Positions 45,154 to 55,542 of a stretch of 64,000 nucleotides of DNA are shown piece after piece. The stretch's first letter is position 1. The number at the start of each line of letters is the position of its first letter. Both the position numbers and the translations under genes were made by a program. The stretch covers positions 1 to 64,000 of the forward strand of contig CALUKF010000008.1 of the NCBI GenBank assembly GCA_944321145.1, in the 5' to 3' direction. The stretch comes from an uncultured Odoribacter sp. (GTDB taxonomy: Bacteria > Bacteroidota > Bacteroidia > Bacteroidales > Marinifilaceae). The notes beneath the pieces are model-generated. The model did no database searches. It had not been told where the DNA came from and was given only the letters and a program-made list of their open reading frames with translations.

Positions 45154-46463
45154 CTTCCTATTCCATAATAAACATATCCGAACTCCCGCATTTGTTCCGG
45201 GCTATAAATATTACGACCGTCAAAAATGACCTTCTCCTTCAAAGCTCGTTCAATATAAGTAAACTTAGGAACTTTAAACTCTTGCCACTCTGTAACAACA
45301 ATCATAGCATCTGCATCCTTCAGCGCATCATACATTTCAGAAGCATAAGAAATGCTGTCTCCTATTCTTCGGCGGCACTCATCCATAGCGACCGGATCAT
45401 ACGCCGTAACCGTTGCACCTGCAGCCAAAAGTTGTTCGATAAGAATGAGGGAAGGCGCTTCACGCATATCATCTGTCGCCGGTTTAAAAGACAATCCCCA
45501 CAAGCCGAAATGCTTGCCCCGCAAATCTCCGTGATAATGCTTGCTGATTTTCTCAAACAAAATGGTTTTCTGCCTGTCATTCACCTCCTCAACTGCTTGC
45601 AAGACCTGCATATCATAGTGATAATCCCTCCCCGTCCGAATCAATGCCTTAACATCCTTCGGGAAACAGGAACCGCCATAACCACATCCTGCATTCAAAA
45701 ACTTATTGCCGATTCGAGAATCACTTCCAATTCCTTGCTTTACCGCATCAATATTGGCACCCACCAATTCACACAGATTCGCCATATCATTCATAAATGA
45801 TATCCGAGTTGCCAACATAGAATTTGCCGCATATTTAGTCATTTCTGCAGAAGGGATATCCATAAAATAAATCGGCGTATTATTCAATATAAAAGCATGG
45901 TAAAGACGTTCCATCACTTTTTTCGCCCGATCGGATTCCACTCCAATAATCACCCGGTCGGGATGCATGAAGTCATTCACGGCATCGCCTTCTTTCAAAA
46001 ATTCCGGATTAGAAGCGACATCAAACTCCAATTCAAGCCCCCGTTTATCCAACGCTGCTTGAATCGTTGCCTTCACGCGCTTATTGGTTCCTACAGGTAC
46101 TGTAGACTTTGTGACTACTACAATATACTTTTCCACCATCTCGCCAATTTCACGGGCAACTCCCAAAACATAATGCAAGTCAGCACTTCCATCTTCATCA
46201 GGAGGCGTCCCCACGGCAATAAATACCGCATCGGCATCTGACAAACCTTCCTGTAACGAAGTGGTAAAAAACAAGCGTCCGCCTCTCGTGTTCTTTTCAA
46301 TCAACTCTGCCAAGCCAGGCTCATATATAGGCACTTGCCCATGGTTCAATTTTTCAATCTTTGCAGCATCCACATCCACACACGTCACCGTCACACCTGT
46401 CTCCGCAAGGCATGTTCCTGAAACAAGCCCCACATATCCTGTACCAACAACAGCAATTCTCAT
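45150..46463 (-). CDS. ugd: UDP-glucose 6-dehydrogenase
   Basis: The enzyme oxidises UDP-glucose to UDP-glucuronate, a precursor of capsular and surface polysaccharides. The 437-residue protein starts with the Rossmann motif GTGYVGLVSGTCLAE. The catalytic cysteine lies in NAGCGYGGSCFPKD near 262. The C-terminal UDP-binding domain includes GLSFKPATDDMREAPS. Sister UDP-sugar dehydrogenases (for example UDP-mannose types) are less likely given the motifs. A -7 box lies upstream on its strand. Confidence 0.92.
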   Translation of the reverse strand: MRIAVVGTGYVGLVSGTCLAETGVTVTCVDVDAAKIEKLNHGQVPIYEPGLAELIEKNTRGGRLFFTTSLQEGLSDADAVFIAVGTPPDEDGSADLHYVLGVAREIGEMVEKYIVVVTKSTVPVGTNKRVKATIQAALDKRGLELEFDVASNPEFLKEGDAVNDFMHPDRVIIGVESDRAKKVMERLYHAFILNNTPIYFMDIPSAEMTKYAANSMLATRISFMNDMANLCELVGANIDAVKQGIGSDSRIGNKFLNAGCGYGGSCFPKDVKALIRTGRDYHYDMQVLQAVEEVNDRQKTILFEKISKHYHGDLRGKHFGLWGLSFKPATDDMREAPSLILIEQLLAAGATVTAYDPVAMDECRRRIGDSISYASEMYDALKDADAMIVVTEWQEFKVPKFTYIERALKEKVIFDGRNIYSPEQMREFGYVYYGIGR

Positions 46464-46492
46464 ATCTTCAATTTTAAGTTCTATATAGTGCG

Positions 46493-46500
46493 CAAAGTTA
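46493..46500 (-). promoter_or_regulatory. -7 box (TAACTTTG) for ugd
   Basis: Minus-strand TAACTTTG lies 30 bp before the ugd ATG. It is 22 bp from the plus-strand -7 box of the alpha-2-macroglobulin gene, so the two divergent promoters overlap. Confidence 0.55.
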
Positions 46501-46522
46501 CGTTATTTGTTCAAATTATCGC

Positions 46523-46530
46523 TATATTTG
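46523..46530 (+). promoter_or_regulatory. -7 box (TATATTTG) for the alpha-2-macroglobulin gene
   Basis: TATATTTG lies 27 bp before the chosen ATG at 46558. A TTTG at 46506-46509 is present but at a shorter spacing (13 bp) than usual. Confidence 0.5.
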
Positions 46531-46557
46531 TCGCATGGATTCCAAAAAATACAAGAT

Positions 46558-49500
46558 ATGAAAAACAGCTATTTCTTCATTGCCTTAGCATGGTTACTTA
46601 TCATTTGCAACAGCTGCAAAGAAAATACTCCCCAAAATGTCAATCCCTACATAGCCGGCTATACTCACGGGACACTGAAATCCGGTAACCCGATTTACAT
46701 TTATTTGTCACAGCCGGCAAACAAAAGTTTCCAAACAGGCTCTACGCTCCCGGAAGAAATCCTCAGCTTCTCGCCAGCCATAAAAGGAGAAACTGTATTA
46801 AAAGATGAGTATACCGTTATATTCACCCCCTCTGCCCCTCTGAAAAATGGAGAAACATATAACGCCACATTTCATGTAGGCAATCTCTGTGAAGTGGAGA
46901 AAGGCTGCGAACAGTTTTTATTCCAAATTAAAGTCATTCCGCTTTCCATTTTGTATGAACCCGGAAAACTCAGCATCGAACCAGACCACAACAATGCATT
47001 GCAATATCAAGGCACGTTGCAATCCTCAGACTATGTCGCCCCAGAAGAAATAGAAGGCATGCTGACTGCTACTTATCAAGACAGTAAACTCACTCCCGTT
47101 TGGACACACAACGGAAACTTTCATTATTTTCACCTCCGAAATCTGCAACAAAGTGAAACAGAAAACATATTACAAATTTCTTTCAACAAACGCGTTTCCC
47201 ATAAACACACAGAAAAAATCACCATTCCCGGCAAAAATCATTTCACTATTCTCGATATAGAAACCTCAGACTCCTCGCCTGCTGTTATCAGTATTTATAT
47301 GTCTGAAGACCTCATGCCAGAACAAGATTTGAATGGACTCATCACCATTCCCGGTGTCACACTCAACAACTTCAAAATAGACCATAACATCATCCGAGTC
47401 TATTTGCCTTCCTCCAGTTCCTTAAAAACAGGGGAATTAAATCTATTTCCCGGCATTCGCAGCGTTACCGGCAATAAACTACAAACGACTTATACAACTT
47501 CTTTACAATTACAATCGACCAAACCCGAAGTGCAATTTATTGGCAAAGGAGTCATCGTACCAAACGAAAACCAAGTACTCATTCCATTCGCTGCTGTCGG
47601 GTTAAAAGCGATTGATTTAGAGGTCATTCAAGTATCATCTCCTAATATGAATTTCTTTCTGCAAGAAAATCTTTACGATGGCAAAAACGACTTGATGCGC
47701 ACCGCCAGACCTATTTTCATGAAAAGAATTGACTTATTAGAAAACAACCCCGAGCTGGACACTGACAAATGGAATAATTTTACCATAGACTTGAATAAAT
47801 TGGTACAACTTGAAAAAGGAAACGTCTATCGTATCTTGCTTAAATTCAAAAAATCCTACACGACCTTAGATTGTGCTGACGAACTGCCTGACTCTGACTA
47901 TGGAAGCATAGACTGGGACAACAGCAACGGATATGCCTATTACAGTGAATACACCTACCCTGCCGACTACGTATGGACAGAAAGAGATGACCCCACTCGC
48001 AATTCTTACTACACAGGAGACCGTTTTGCCTCACGCAACATCATCAATACATCTTTAGGATTAATGGCAAAACAAGGCGCAAACAATGATTACCTCGTTT
48101 GTGTTTCCGACCTTGCCACTGCATCACCTGTAAATAATTGCCGGATTACACTCTACAACTATCAAAATCAGGAAATCAGTACTGCAACTACAGACAAAGA
48201 CGGCTTTGCCCGTCTCCACCCTCAAGGCAAAGCGTTTATCCTTTTTGCCCAAAAAGGGAACGACCGAGCATGGTTGCAACTGTCTGATGGGAACGCACTT
48301 TCTTTAAGCAACTTCGATGTCAGCGGACAACATGTCCAAATGGGCGTTAAAGGTTTTATTTACGGAGAACGAGGCGTTTGGCGTCCGGGTGACGAAATTC
48401 ACCTATCTTTGATATTGGAAGACAAAATGAACGTTCTTCCTGACGGTCATCCCATTATTGCCCAACTGACAGACCCCAACGGCCATATTGTCCAAACCTT
48501 GAAGAACCAGATTGGCAACAACAATATCTATGCTTTTACCTTCAAAACTGACGAAAAAGCCCAAACAGGCTATTGGAATGCCCTGTTCCGCATCGGAGGA
48601 CTGACTTTTCGCCAAACCATTCGCATTGAAACTATCAAAGCCAACCGCTTAGCGATACAATTGGCTTTCCCTAATGAAAAGTTCATCGGGAAAGGTATTT
48701 CCCAAGCCCCAATAAAAGCCTCCACCCGTTGGCTAAATGGCGCACAGGCTTCCAACCTGAAAGCTAACACCGAAGTTAGGCTCTATGCCTCCAACAAAGG
48801 ATTCGAAACTTTCCCTGATTACACCTTTTCAGACCAATCCAAATACTTTGAACCAACTACCACTATTTTATTTGATGGAACAACTGACACAAAAGGAACT
48901 TTTTCCATTCCTATTGAAAAAATAAAAACCGAAAACACTCCCGGTCTTCTGAATGCCTTATTTACCACACGCGTATTTGAAAGCGGGGCAGATTTCAGCA
49001 TCAGTACTCAAAGCATCTTGTATTCTCCCTATGCAGAATACGTCGGTATCCACCTTCCTGCCACTACAGACAATTGGTATTCCACTCAATCCCCCGTACG
49101 TTTAAGCGGTGTTGTTGTCAATGCCCAAGGCATTCAAGCAAACAGCAAGGCAAGTGTACACATTGAAGTTTATCGCCTTGATTGGCGATGGTGGTGGGAT
49201 GCAAGGGATGAATACTTAGGTTCATACATCAACCGCGAATACAGCAAGAGCATATTGAATACCACTGTAAATACCACAAACGGGGCATTCTACACCAACT
49301 TGAACATTCCCGAATCCGGACGCTATTTCATCCGAGCCACACTTCCTTCCGGCCACACTTCAGGCATCATTGCCTACTTTGGCAATTGGGCAAAGGAAAG
49401 CAATCAAGAAACAGCAACCATGTTGCAGTTCTCCACAGACAAAAAAGAGTATAAAGTCGGTGAAACTATCCACATCAATGTACCTTCAGAAGCAGGCGCC

Positions 49501-52005
49501 ACACTCATTGCCTCCTTTGAAAACGGTAAGACAGTCAACGAAATCCGCCGCATACCTACCCGAGCAGGCAATACGGCTTTTGAAATAAAAGCCACCTCTG
49601 ACATGTGCCCCAACACTTACATTTCCATTTCATTAATTCAACCGCACAACAATCGGGACAACGACCGCCCGATTCGGTTGTATGGTGTAACAAATATCAG
49701 CGTAGAAGCCCCACAACTTCGCCTACAACCGGAAATTCTCCTTCCACAAGAACTACATCCCGGTCAAGAATTCACGCTGAAAGTAAAAGAGAAAAACCAC
49801 CAGGAAATGAACTATACGCTTGCCATTGTTGACGAAGGATTGCTCTCCTTGACTTCTTTCCGTACGCCGGATCCATTTTCTGCCTTTTACGCCAGAGAAG
49901 CATTAGGTGTCAAAACATGGGATTTTTACGACTACATTTACGGTGCTTACGGTGCCCGTTTGGACAAAGCCTTTGCCGTCGGTGGCGACGAATCTCTTAA
50001 AGAAATACAAGACGAAAAAAGCAACCGCTTTAAACCTGTCGTACTCTTTGCAGGTCCTTTCACCCTTAAACCTGGGCAAACAGGAGAACATACGTTCCGC
50101 ATGCCAGAATACATTGGTGAAGTACGTGCCATGCTTATTGCTGCAACGAATGGCAAATACGGTTCTACCAGTGTCAGCAGTACGGTAAGTAAACCGCTCA
50201 TGCTTTCAACAGCCCTGCCTCGTACACTAAGCCCCGGTGACCTCATTGACATTCCCGTCACGGTATTCGCCATGGAAGACAATATCCGTAATGTCTCCGT
50301 TCAAATGGTTACCGATGACAAAATTACCCTCTTGGAAAAAAATACAACACAAATTCAATTCAAGGAAAACGGCGAACAAGTTGTCTTCTTCAAAGCTCGC
50401 ATTAACAAACACACAGGCATTTCCAGGCTTTGCACCAAAGCCTCCTCAGGCAACGAAACTGCCACTGTCACCGAAGACATAACCATCCGTATTCCGAACC
50501 CACGCATGACAAAAATTGAGGGACAGGAAATAAAAGCAGGCGAAACCATTGAATTCAATACCCCCATCACAGGCGAAGACCCGATTTCTGTGGTGGAAAT
50601 CTCTTCCATTCCACCGCTCAATTTAGAACAGCGCCTCAATTACCTGCTGGATTATCCGCACGGTTGCGCCGAACAAATTACCTCTAAAGCATTTCCACAA
50701 CTCTCCCTACCCTACCTGCTGAATCTGACAGCAGAGCAACGGATGCAAGCAGAAAACCATGTACGTGAAGCTATCAACCATTTAGCGAACTACCAGACCA
50801 GTGAAGGCGGTTTTGCCCCATGGGCAGGAGGGAAGCAACCTTCCACCTGGGTAACCTCCTATATAATACAATTCCTCACCACAGCCCAACGGCAAAGCTA
50901 TTCCATACCTCAACAAATGTATGAAAAAGCCCTCAAGTACCTGAAACAACAGACAAACATTTGGATAGACGACACTCACCCAAACAATCAACAAGAACAA
51001 GCATACCGGCTATATGTATTGGCATACGCAGGACAAAGCGATTGGGCTGCCATGAACCGCCTGAAAGAAACGCACCTGCAACGCCCTGTTGCCAAATGGC
51101 TCTTGGCATCGGCTTATGCACTTAGCAATCAAAGCGAAATAGCAAACAAAATGATACAATCGCTCTCCGCCGAAGTTCTTCCCTATCGGGAAACCGGCGG
51201 AACTTACGGTTCCACCGTTCGCGATTATGCTTTGATTCTCCAATCCATGGTTATTTTAGACAAACCCCAAGATGCACGCCGCATGTTAAGTAAGATTTCG
51301 AAAGCCATGGGGTCAAGCGAATGGTACAACACCCAAGAAACAGCCTTCGCCCTCCATGCTGCCGCAGCTTTCGTACAAAAATATTTAGGCAGTCAACAAG
51401 GCGTACAAGCAACTGTCACTACCTTTGCTGACTCTAAAACCCAAGAAATACGGGGCGACAAAACCATCTGGCAAATTCCCCTTTCCATTCGGGACGGGCA
51501 AGCCGACGTCTCCGTCCGCAACAACAGTGAAGGCAATCTTTTTGCCCGCCGGATCACTACCGTCTCCTCTTTGGACATCATCACAGAAAAAGTATCCTCA
51601 GCCCTCGCCATGGACATCCGCTACTACAATGCTCAAGGCACCCCTATTGACATTCGTCACCTCAAACAAGGCGAAGACCTCACCATCGAAATAACCGTGA
51701 AAAACACCGGCATCACAGGCAACTATGATGCCCTTGCTCTCACTTGCCTGCTTCCTTCCGGTTTTGAAATCATCAACGAACGCCTCACCGGCAACGTCAC
51801 GCTGCCCAATGCAGACCACTTTGATATCCGGGACGACCGTTTCTATGTTTATTTCAGTCTGCCACAAGGACAGTCGAAAACATTCCGCTTCCGTTGCAAC
51901 GCAGCCTTCCGTGGAGAATACATGTTGCCTGCAATCCAATGTTCCGCCATGTATGATAACAGCATACAAGCCATTACCCCCGGATGCAAAATTACGATTG
52001 ACTAA
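46558..52005 (+). CDS. Bacterial alpha-2-macroglobulin family lipoprotein
   Basis: The 1815-residue protein is a protease trap anchored to a membrane through lipobox NSC (Cys16). It is made of many Ig-like macroglobulin domains. It has the bacterial A2M core with YGERGVWRPGDEIHLSL near 600 and the intact thioester motif CAEQ (Cys1370-Gln1373) in HGCAEQITSKAFPQ. A thioester-domain toroid and a C-terminal receptor-binding-like domain follow. Usually a penicillin-binding protein 1C gene is adjacent; here none is seen. It shares a 94-bp divergent region with ugd. The downstream AlbA_2 gene begins one base after the stop. Confidence 0.93.
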   Translation: MKNSYFFIALAWLLIICNSCKENTPQNVNPYIAGYTHGTLKSGNPIYIYLSQPANKSFQTGSTLPEEILSFSPAIKGETVLKDEYTVIFTPSAPLKNGETYNATFHVGNLCEVEKGCEQFLFQIKVIPLSILYEPGKLSIEPDHNNALQYQGTLQSSDYVAPEEIEGMLTATYQDSKLTPVWTHNGNFHYFHLRNLQQSETENILQISFNKRVSHKHTEKITIPGKNHFTILDIETSDSSPAVISIYMSEDLMPEQDLNGLITIPGVTLNNFKIDHNIIRVYLPSSSSLKTGELNLFPGIRSVTGNKLQTTYTTSLQLQSTKPEVQFIGKGVIVPNENQVLIPFAAVGLKAIDLEVIQVSSPNMNFFLQENLYDGKNDLMRTARPIFMKRIDLLENNPELDTDKWNNFTIDLNKLVQLEKGNVYRILLKFKKSYTTLDCADELPDSDYGSIDWDNSNGYAYYSEYTYPADYVWTERDDPTRNSYYTGDRFASRNIINTSLGLMAKQGANNDYLVCVSDLATASPVNNCRITLYNYQNQEISTATTDKDGFARLHPQGKAFILFAQKGNDRAWLQLSDGNALSLSNFDVSGQHVQMGVKGFIYGERGVWRPGDEIHLSLILEDKMNVLPDGHPIIAQLTDPNGHIVQTLKNQIGNNNIYAFTFKTDEKAQTGYWNALFRIGGLTFRQTIRIETIKANRLAIQLAFPNEKFIGKGISQAPIKASTRWLNGAQASNLKANTEVRLYASNKGFETFPDYTFSDQSKYFEPTTTILFDGTTDTKGTFSIPIEKIKTENTPGLLNALFTTRVFESGADFSISTQSILYSPYAEYVGIHLPATTDNWYSTQSPVRLSGVVVNAQGIQANSKASVHIEVYRLDWRWWWDARDEYLGSYINREYSKSILNTTVNTTNGAFYTNLNIPESGRYFIRATLPSGHTSGIIAYFGNWAKESNQETATMLQFSTDKKEYKVGETIHINVPSEAGATLIASFENGKTVNEIRRIPTRAGNTAFEIKATSDMCPNTYISISLIQPHNNRDNDRPIRLYGVTNISVEAPQLRLQPEILLPQELHPGQEFTLKVKEKNHQEMNYTLAIVDEGLLSLTSFRTPDPFSAFYAREALGVKTWDFYDYIYGAYGARLDKAFAVGGDESLKEIQDEKSNRFKPVVLFAGPFTLKPGQTGEHTFRMPEYIGEVRAMLIAATNGKYGSTSVSSTVSKPLMLSTALPRTLSPGDLIDIPVTVFAMEDNIRNVSVQMVTDDKITLLEKNTTQIQFKENGEQVVFFKARINKHTGISRLCTKASSGNETATVTEDITIRIPNPRMTKIEGQEIKAGETIEFNTPITGEDPISVVEISSIPPLNLEQRLNYLLDYPHGCAEQITSKAFPQLSLPYLLNLTAEQRMQAENHVREAINHLANYQTSEGGFAPWAGGKQPSTWVTSYIIQFLTTAQRQSYSIPQQMYEKALKYLKQQTNIWIDDTHPNNQQEQAYRLYVLAYAGQSDWAAMNRLKETHLQRPVAKWLLASAYALSNQSEIANKMIQSLSAEVLPYRETGGTYGSTVRDYALILQSMVILDKPQDARRMLSKISKAMGSSEWYNTQETAFALHAAAAFVQKYLGSQQGVQATVTTFADSKTQEIRGDKTIWQIPLSIRDGQADVSVRNNSEGNLFARRITTVSSLDIITEKVSSALAMDIRYYNAQGTPIDIRHLKQGEDLTIEITVKNTGITGNYDALALTCLLPSGFEIINERLTGNVTLPNADHFDIRDDRFYVYFSLPQGQSKTFRFRCNAAFRGEYMLPAIQCSAMYDNSIQAITPGCKITID

Positions 52006-52006
52006 C

Positions 52007-52657
52007 ATGAATAACTACATACATAATTTAATCGAACAAGGCGAACACGTCCGGCAAGACTTCAAATTCGAAATCTCCGACGCCCGCAAAATAGCCAAAA
52101 CGCTCTCGGCATTTTCCAATACCGAAGGCGGGCGGCTCCTTGTCGGCGTCAAAGACAACGGAAAAATAGCAGGCGTCCGATCCGAAGAAGAAATTTACAT
52201 GATTGAAGCCGCAGCAAAACTCTATTGCCAACCTGCCGTAACATGCCAAATGACCACTCACTACATCGAAGGACGCACCGTACTCGAAGTCCTTGTTCCA
52301 CCCGGTGACCAACGCCCCTACTACGCCATTGACGAAAACAACAGCCGCCGGGCATACCTCCGCATACACGATGAAAATATCCTTGCCACCCCCGTACACC
52401 TGAAAATATGGCAACAAGAAAAACGTCCGCAAGGTGCATTCATCCACTATTCCCGCCACGAACAATGGTTACTCGACTACCTTTCCGTCCACCCCGCCAT
52501 CTCCCTTAACCAATACTGCCGTCTCGCACACATCCCCCGTCCAAAAGCAGAGAATATCTTAGCCAAATTCATCCGCTTCCGCCTCATCGAAATAATTTTT
52601 GAAAACCACCGCTTCCTCTTCCGCCAAATCTCCACTCCAGCTACGACAGAGTGCTAA
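52007..52657 (+). CDS. Schlafen AlbA_2-domain protein with C-terminal winged helix
   Basis: The 216-residue protein starts at the ATG at 52007, one base after the macroglobulin stop, so translation is probably coupled. Residues 10-125 are an AlbA_2 (divergent AAA_4) domain with FKFEISDARKIAKTLSAFSNTEGGRLLVGVKDNG and an ENNSRRAYLRI strand. Residues 145-205 look like a winged-helix DNA-binding domain. The family is broadly linked with nucleic-acid binding and regulation, but its partner here is unknown. The last 17 bp overlap the convergent marC gene. Confidence 0.85.
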   Translation: MNNYIHNLIEQGEHVRQDFKFEISDARKIAKTLSAFSNTEGGRLLVGVKDNGKIAGVRSEEEIYMIEAAAKLYCQPAVTCQMTTHYIEGRTVLEVLVPPGDQRPYYAIDENNSRRAYLRIHDENILATPVHLKIWQQEKRPQGAFIHYSRHEQWLLDYLSVHPAISLNQYCRLAHIPRPKAENILAKFIRFRLIEIIFENHRFLFRQISTPATTEC

Positions 52658-53246
52658 TAAACAGAGTGATTCCGTCAAACACCATCTGCAACCCAATCGT
52701 CGCCACTATCAGCCCGATAATCCGGATAAGCGGGTTCATAAAATTATGCTTCACCAAAAAATTTCCAATACGTCTCGCTTCCAACATAAATACCAGATTC
52801 ACCAACAACGCCAACAAAATCGCAACAATCGTCACAAACCGTCCATATTGCACCGGAAAAGTCACCGCTGCCGTAATCGTCGCAGGTCCCGCAATCATCG
52901 GTATCGCGATAGGCACCGTCGTTAAATCCGCAATCTTGATATGTTCGTCCACCTTCATAAAAAACCCCTTCAACAACCCCGACAGACCATTATACATTAA
53001 CACCACCCCGCAAGTAATCTGAAAAGAATACAACTCCACTCGAAACACATAACTGAACGTCACCTGCCCCAAATAAAGAAAAAATATCAAAATTACCATC
53101 GCCGTTACCGTCGACTTTAACGAAATATACCTCAACTCCCGAGGCGAAAACCGCTCCTGCAAAGACGAAACAATCAATACTTTCTGAATCGGATTCACCA
53201 ACGCCAAAAGGGCAACAAAACAACTCAATATCAAATTAAACTTCAT
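52641..53246 (-). CDS. MarC-family inner membrane protein
   Basis: This 201-residue protein has six predicted membrane segments, with the family start FVALLALVNPIQKVLIV and the conserved AIPMIAGPATITAAV (about 112-127). MarC homologues were once thought to be multidrug-resistance proteins; the function is unknown. The gene ends inside the 3' end of the convergent AlbA_2 gene (17-bp overlap) and follows the flavin reductase gene by 7 bp. Confidence 0.9.
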   Translation of the reverse strand: MKFNLILSCFVALLALVNPIQKVLIVSSLQERFSPRELRYISLKSTVTAMVILIFFLYLGQVTFSYVFRVELYSFQITCGVVLMYNGLSGLLKGFFMKVDEHIKIADLTTVPIAIPMIAGPATITAAVTFPVQYGRFVTIVAILLALLVNLVFMLEARRIGNFLVKHNFMNPLIRIIGLIVATIGLQMVFDGITLFISTLS

Positions 53247-53253
53247 GGCGACT

Positions 53254-53829
53254 TCACTTCTTCTTAGACTTCTTCTGAACCGACCATCCGAATTTGCCTA
53301 CCTTCCGCCCCAATCCGAAATACTCCCCATGCACGTACACCAACGGACGCGACTTCTCTAACTCAAACCGGCCTGTCTCTCCATTCAAATAACGGTCATC
53401 CGCCAACACATTTACCACCTCTGCCACAAACATATCATGCGCCCCCAATTCCACTATCTCCTTCACCCGACACTCAATACATACCGGTGCCTCCTCAACA
53501 ATTGGCGCATCCACCACACTCGCCCACCCCGGCGTCAAGTGCATCTCCTCAAACTTATTGTAATCCCTCCCCGAACGCACCCCGCACCAATCCGTCGCAA
53601 ACGCCAATTCTTCCGTTGTCAGATTAATCACAAACTCCCCGCATCGCCGTAAAATCTCATAAGAATACCGCTCCTTCCGCACCGAGATATAACACATCGG
53701 CGGGTCACTGCAAATCGTCCCTGTCCATGCCACTGTCAACACATTATACTCCTCCGGCGTTCTGCCGCAAGTCACCAACACTGCCGGCAGCGGATAAATC
53801 ATCGTACCCGGTTTCCAATCATGCTTCAT
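53254..53829 (-). CDS. Flavin reductase-like FMN-binding protein
   Basis: The 191-residue protein has the split-barrel FMN-binding fold: PAVLVTCG near 15, NVLTVAWTGTICSDPPMCYISVRKERYSYE (about 28-57) and EFVINLTTEELA near 66. It probably reduces flavin or uses it in an oxidoreductase reaction. I use the ATG at 53829 because a TATTTTTG -7 box is at 53857-53864; a start at 53859 would overlap it. The C-terminus is unusually lysine-rich (KKSKKK). Confidence 0.87.
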   Translation of the reverse strand: MKHDWKPGTMIYPLPAVLVTCGRTPEEYNVLTVAWTGTICSDPPMCYISVRKERYSYEILRRCGEFVINLTTEELAFATDWCGVRSGRDYNKFEEMHLTPGWASVVDAPIVEEAPVCIECRVKEIVELGAHDMFVAEVVNVLADDRYLNGETGRFELEKSRPLVYVHGEYFGLGRKVGKFGWSVQKKSKKK

Positions 53830-53856
53830 CGTTTCAACATTTAAAATTAACACCCG

Positions 53857-53864
53857 CAAAAATA
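53857..53864 (-). promoter_or_regulatory. -7 box (TATTTTTG) for the flavin reductase/marC pair
   Basis: Minus-strand TATTTTTG matches TAnnTTTG 28 bp before the chosen flavin-reductase start and decides against the longer reading frame. Confidence 0.5.
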
Positions 53865-53900
53865 CAAAATAAAAAAAGAAAACGGGGCATCCCTGCCCCG
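53865..53900 (-). terminator. Terminator of rocD
   Basis: A 7-bp GC stem, cggggca/tgccccg with a 4-nt loop, is followed on the minus strand by a long T-rich run. It lies about 26 bp after the rocD stop. Confidence 0.8.
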
Positions 53901-53926
53901 CCTTCTACATTATGAAAACCAATTTA

Positions 53927-55138
53927 TTACTCGAACTCAGCCAAGGCATTCTCAATAATGCCAATAGCCTCCAATAGTTCCACCTTATTGATAACCAATG
54001 GCGGCGCAAAACGGATAATATGCTGGTGTGTCGGTTTCGCCAACAACCCCTTGTCTCTCAACTTCAGGCATACATCCCATGCCGTCTTCCCATTTTTCGG
54101 TTTGATCACTACTGCATTCAACAACCCCTTGCCTCTCACCAACTCCACCATATCCGACTGAATTTTACCAATCCGGTCGCGGAATATCTTCCCTAACTCC
54201 TCAGCATTCTCTGCCAACTTCTCGTCCCTCACAACCTCCAATGCTGCAATCGACACCTTCGCAGCAATCGGATTGCCACCATACGTCGAACCATGTTCCC
54301 CAGGCTTGATACACAACATAATATCGTCATCTGCCAGCACACAAGACACGGGCATCATACCGCCTGAAATAGCCTTCCCCAAAATCAGGATATCCGGGCG
54401 CACACCCTCATGGTCACAAGCCAACAGCCGTCCCGTCCGCGCAATACCCGTCTGCACCTCATCCGCCATAAACAACACATTATGTGCCTTGCACAAATCA
54501 TACGCCTTCTTCAAATATCCCTCATCCGGCACATAAACGCCCGCTTCCCCCTGAATCGGCTCCACGAGGAAACCTGCCACATCCGGATCCTTCAACGCCT
54601 CCTCCAAAGCCGGAATATCATTATAAGGAATCTTCACAAACCCGGGCGTAAACGGTCCATATCCGCCATACGCCTCCGGATCATTCGACAAAGAAACAAT
54701 CGTTATTGTCCGTCCGTGGAAATTTCCCTCGCACACAATAATTTTCGCCTTCCCGTCGGGCACTCCCTTCTTCAAATAAGCCCACTTGCGGCACAACTTC
54801 AGTGCCGTCTCGTCTGCCTCGGCACCCGTATTCATCGGCAGCACCTTGTCATAACCGAAATACTTCGTCACAAACTCTTCCCATTCTCCCAACACATTAT
54901 TATAAAAAGCCCGTGACGTCAACGCCAGCTTCTCCGCTTGGTCTGTCATCGCCTTTACAATCTTTGGATGGCAATGTCCCTGGTTCACTGCCGAATAAGC
55001 CGACAGGAAATCAAAATAACGTTTCCCGTCCGTATCCCAGACATAAATTCCTTTTCCCCGTTCAAGCACCACGGGCAGCGGGTGATAATTGTGCGCCCCA
55101 TAACGGGCTTCACGCTCCATGTATTCTTCTGCTGTCAT
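53927..55138 (-). CDS. rocD: Ornithine aminotransferase
   Basis: This class III PLP-dependent aminotransferase converts ornithine and 2-oxoglutarate to glutamate semialdehyde and glutamate. The 403-residue protein has [16 protein letters not shown] at the start, [15 protein letters not shown] near 107, and the [12 protein letters not shown] motif near 223. The PLP lysine is in [12 protein letters not shown] near 255. N-acetylornithine aminotransferase is the main alternative, but the N-terminal YGAHNYHP block fits RocD. No clear promoter is seen upstream. Confidence 0.92.
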   Translation of the reverse strand: MTAEEYMEREARYGAHNYHPLPVVLERGKGIYVWDTDGKRYFDFLSAYSAVNQGHCHPKIVKAMTDQAEKLALTSRAFYNNVLGEWEEFVTKYFGYDKVLPMNTGAEADETALKLCRKWAYLKKGVPDGKAKIIVCEGNFHGRTITIVSLSNDPEAYGGYGPFTPGFVKIPYNDIPALEEALKDPDVAGFLVEPIQGEAGVYVPDEGYLKKAYDLCKAHNVLFMADEVQTGIARTGRLLACDHEGVRPDILILGKAISGGMMPVSCVLADDDIMLCIKPGEHGSTYGGNPIAAKVSIAALEVVRDEKLAENAEELGKIFRDRIGKIQSDMVELVRGKGLLNAVVIKPKNGKTAWDVCLKLRDKGLLAKPTHQHIIRFAPPLVINKVELLEAIGIIENALAEFE

Positions 55139-55317
55139 AAATATATAGTTTAGTTATCATTTGTGGCATGCAAGTAAGCAAAAAAAAAACGTTTCTCCTA
55201 ACATTTCCCTCAAAATCTCACTCACGGTATTCAAAATTTTCCTGCCACCACCCTCCTTTCATCCTATCCATTGCCCGTTGCCTATTCTTTACAAAACCAA
55301 ACGAGACAATATCCGAC

Positions 55318-55354
55318 ATAAAAAAATCGAGGAAAAAGTTGATTCCCTCGATTT
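55318..55354 (-). terminator. Terminator of tRNA-Ser
   Basis: On the minus strand, aaatcgagg/cctcgattt is followed by a run of T, 25 bp beyond the tRNA 3' end. In the rest of 55139-55379 I see no gene. Confidence 0.75.
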
Positions 55355-55379
55355 AAAAACTGATTTTCAATCTTCTTTG

Positions 55380-55468
55380 CGGAAAGTGGGGGATTCGAAC
55401 CCCCGGTACAGTTAATCCCGTACGACAGTTTAGCAAACTGTTGGTTTCAGCCACTCACCCAACTTTCC
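55380..55468 (-). tRNA. tRNA-Ser (anticodon GCT)
   Basis: On the minus strand, the acceptor GGAAAGT pairs with ACTTTCC. The anticodon stem ACAGT/ACTGT encloses TTGCTAA (anticodon GCT, codons AGC/AGT). The long variable arm, typical of serine tRNAs, lies between the anticodon and T arms, and the T-stem is GGGGG/CCCCC. The discriminator is G. Confidence 0.95.
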
Positions 55469-55542
55469 TTCTGTGCTGAATTGCTGGGACAAAAATAGGG
55501 TATTTTTCGTAATCCGCAAAGTTTTCTGCCGATTTTTCACGA

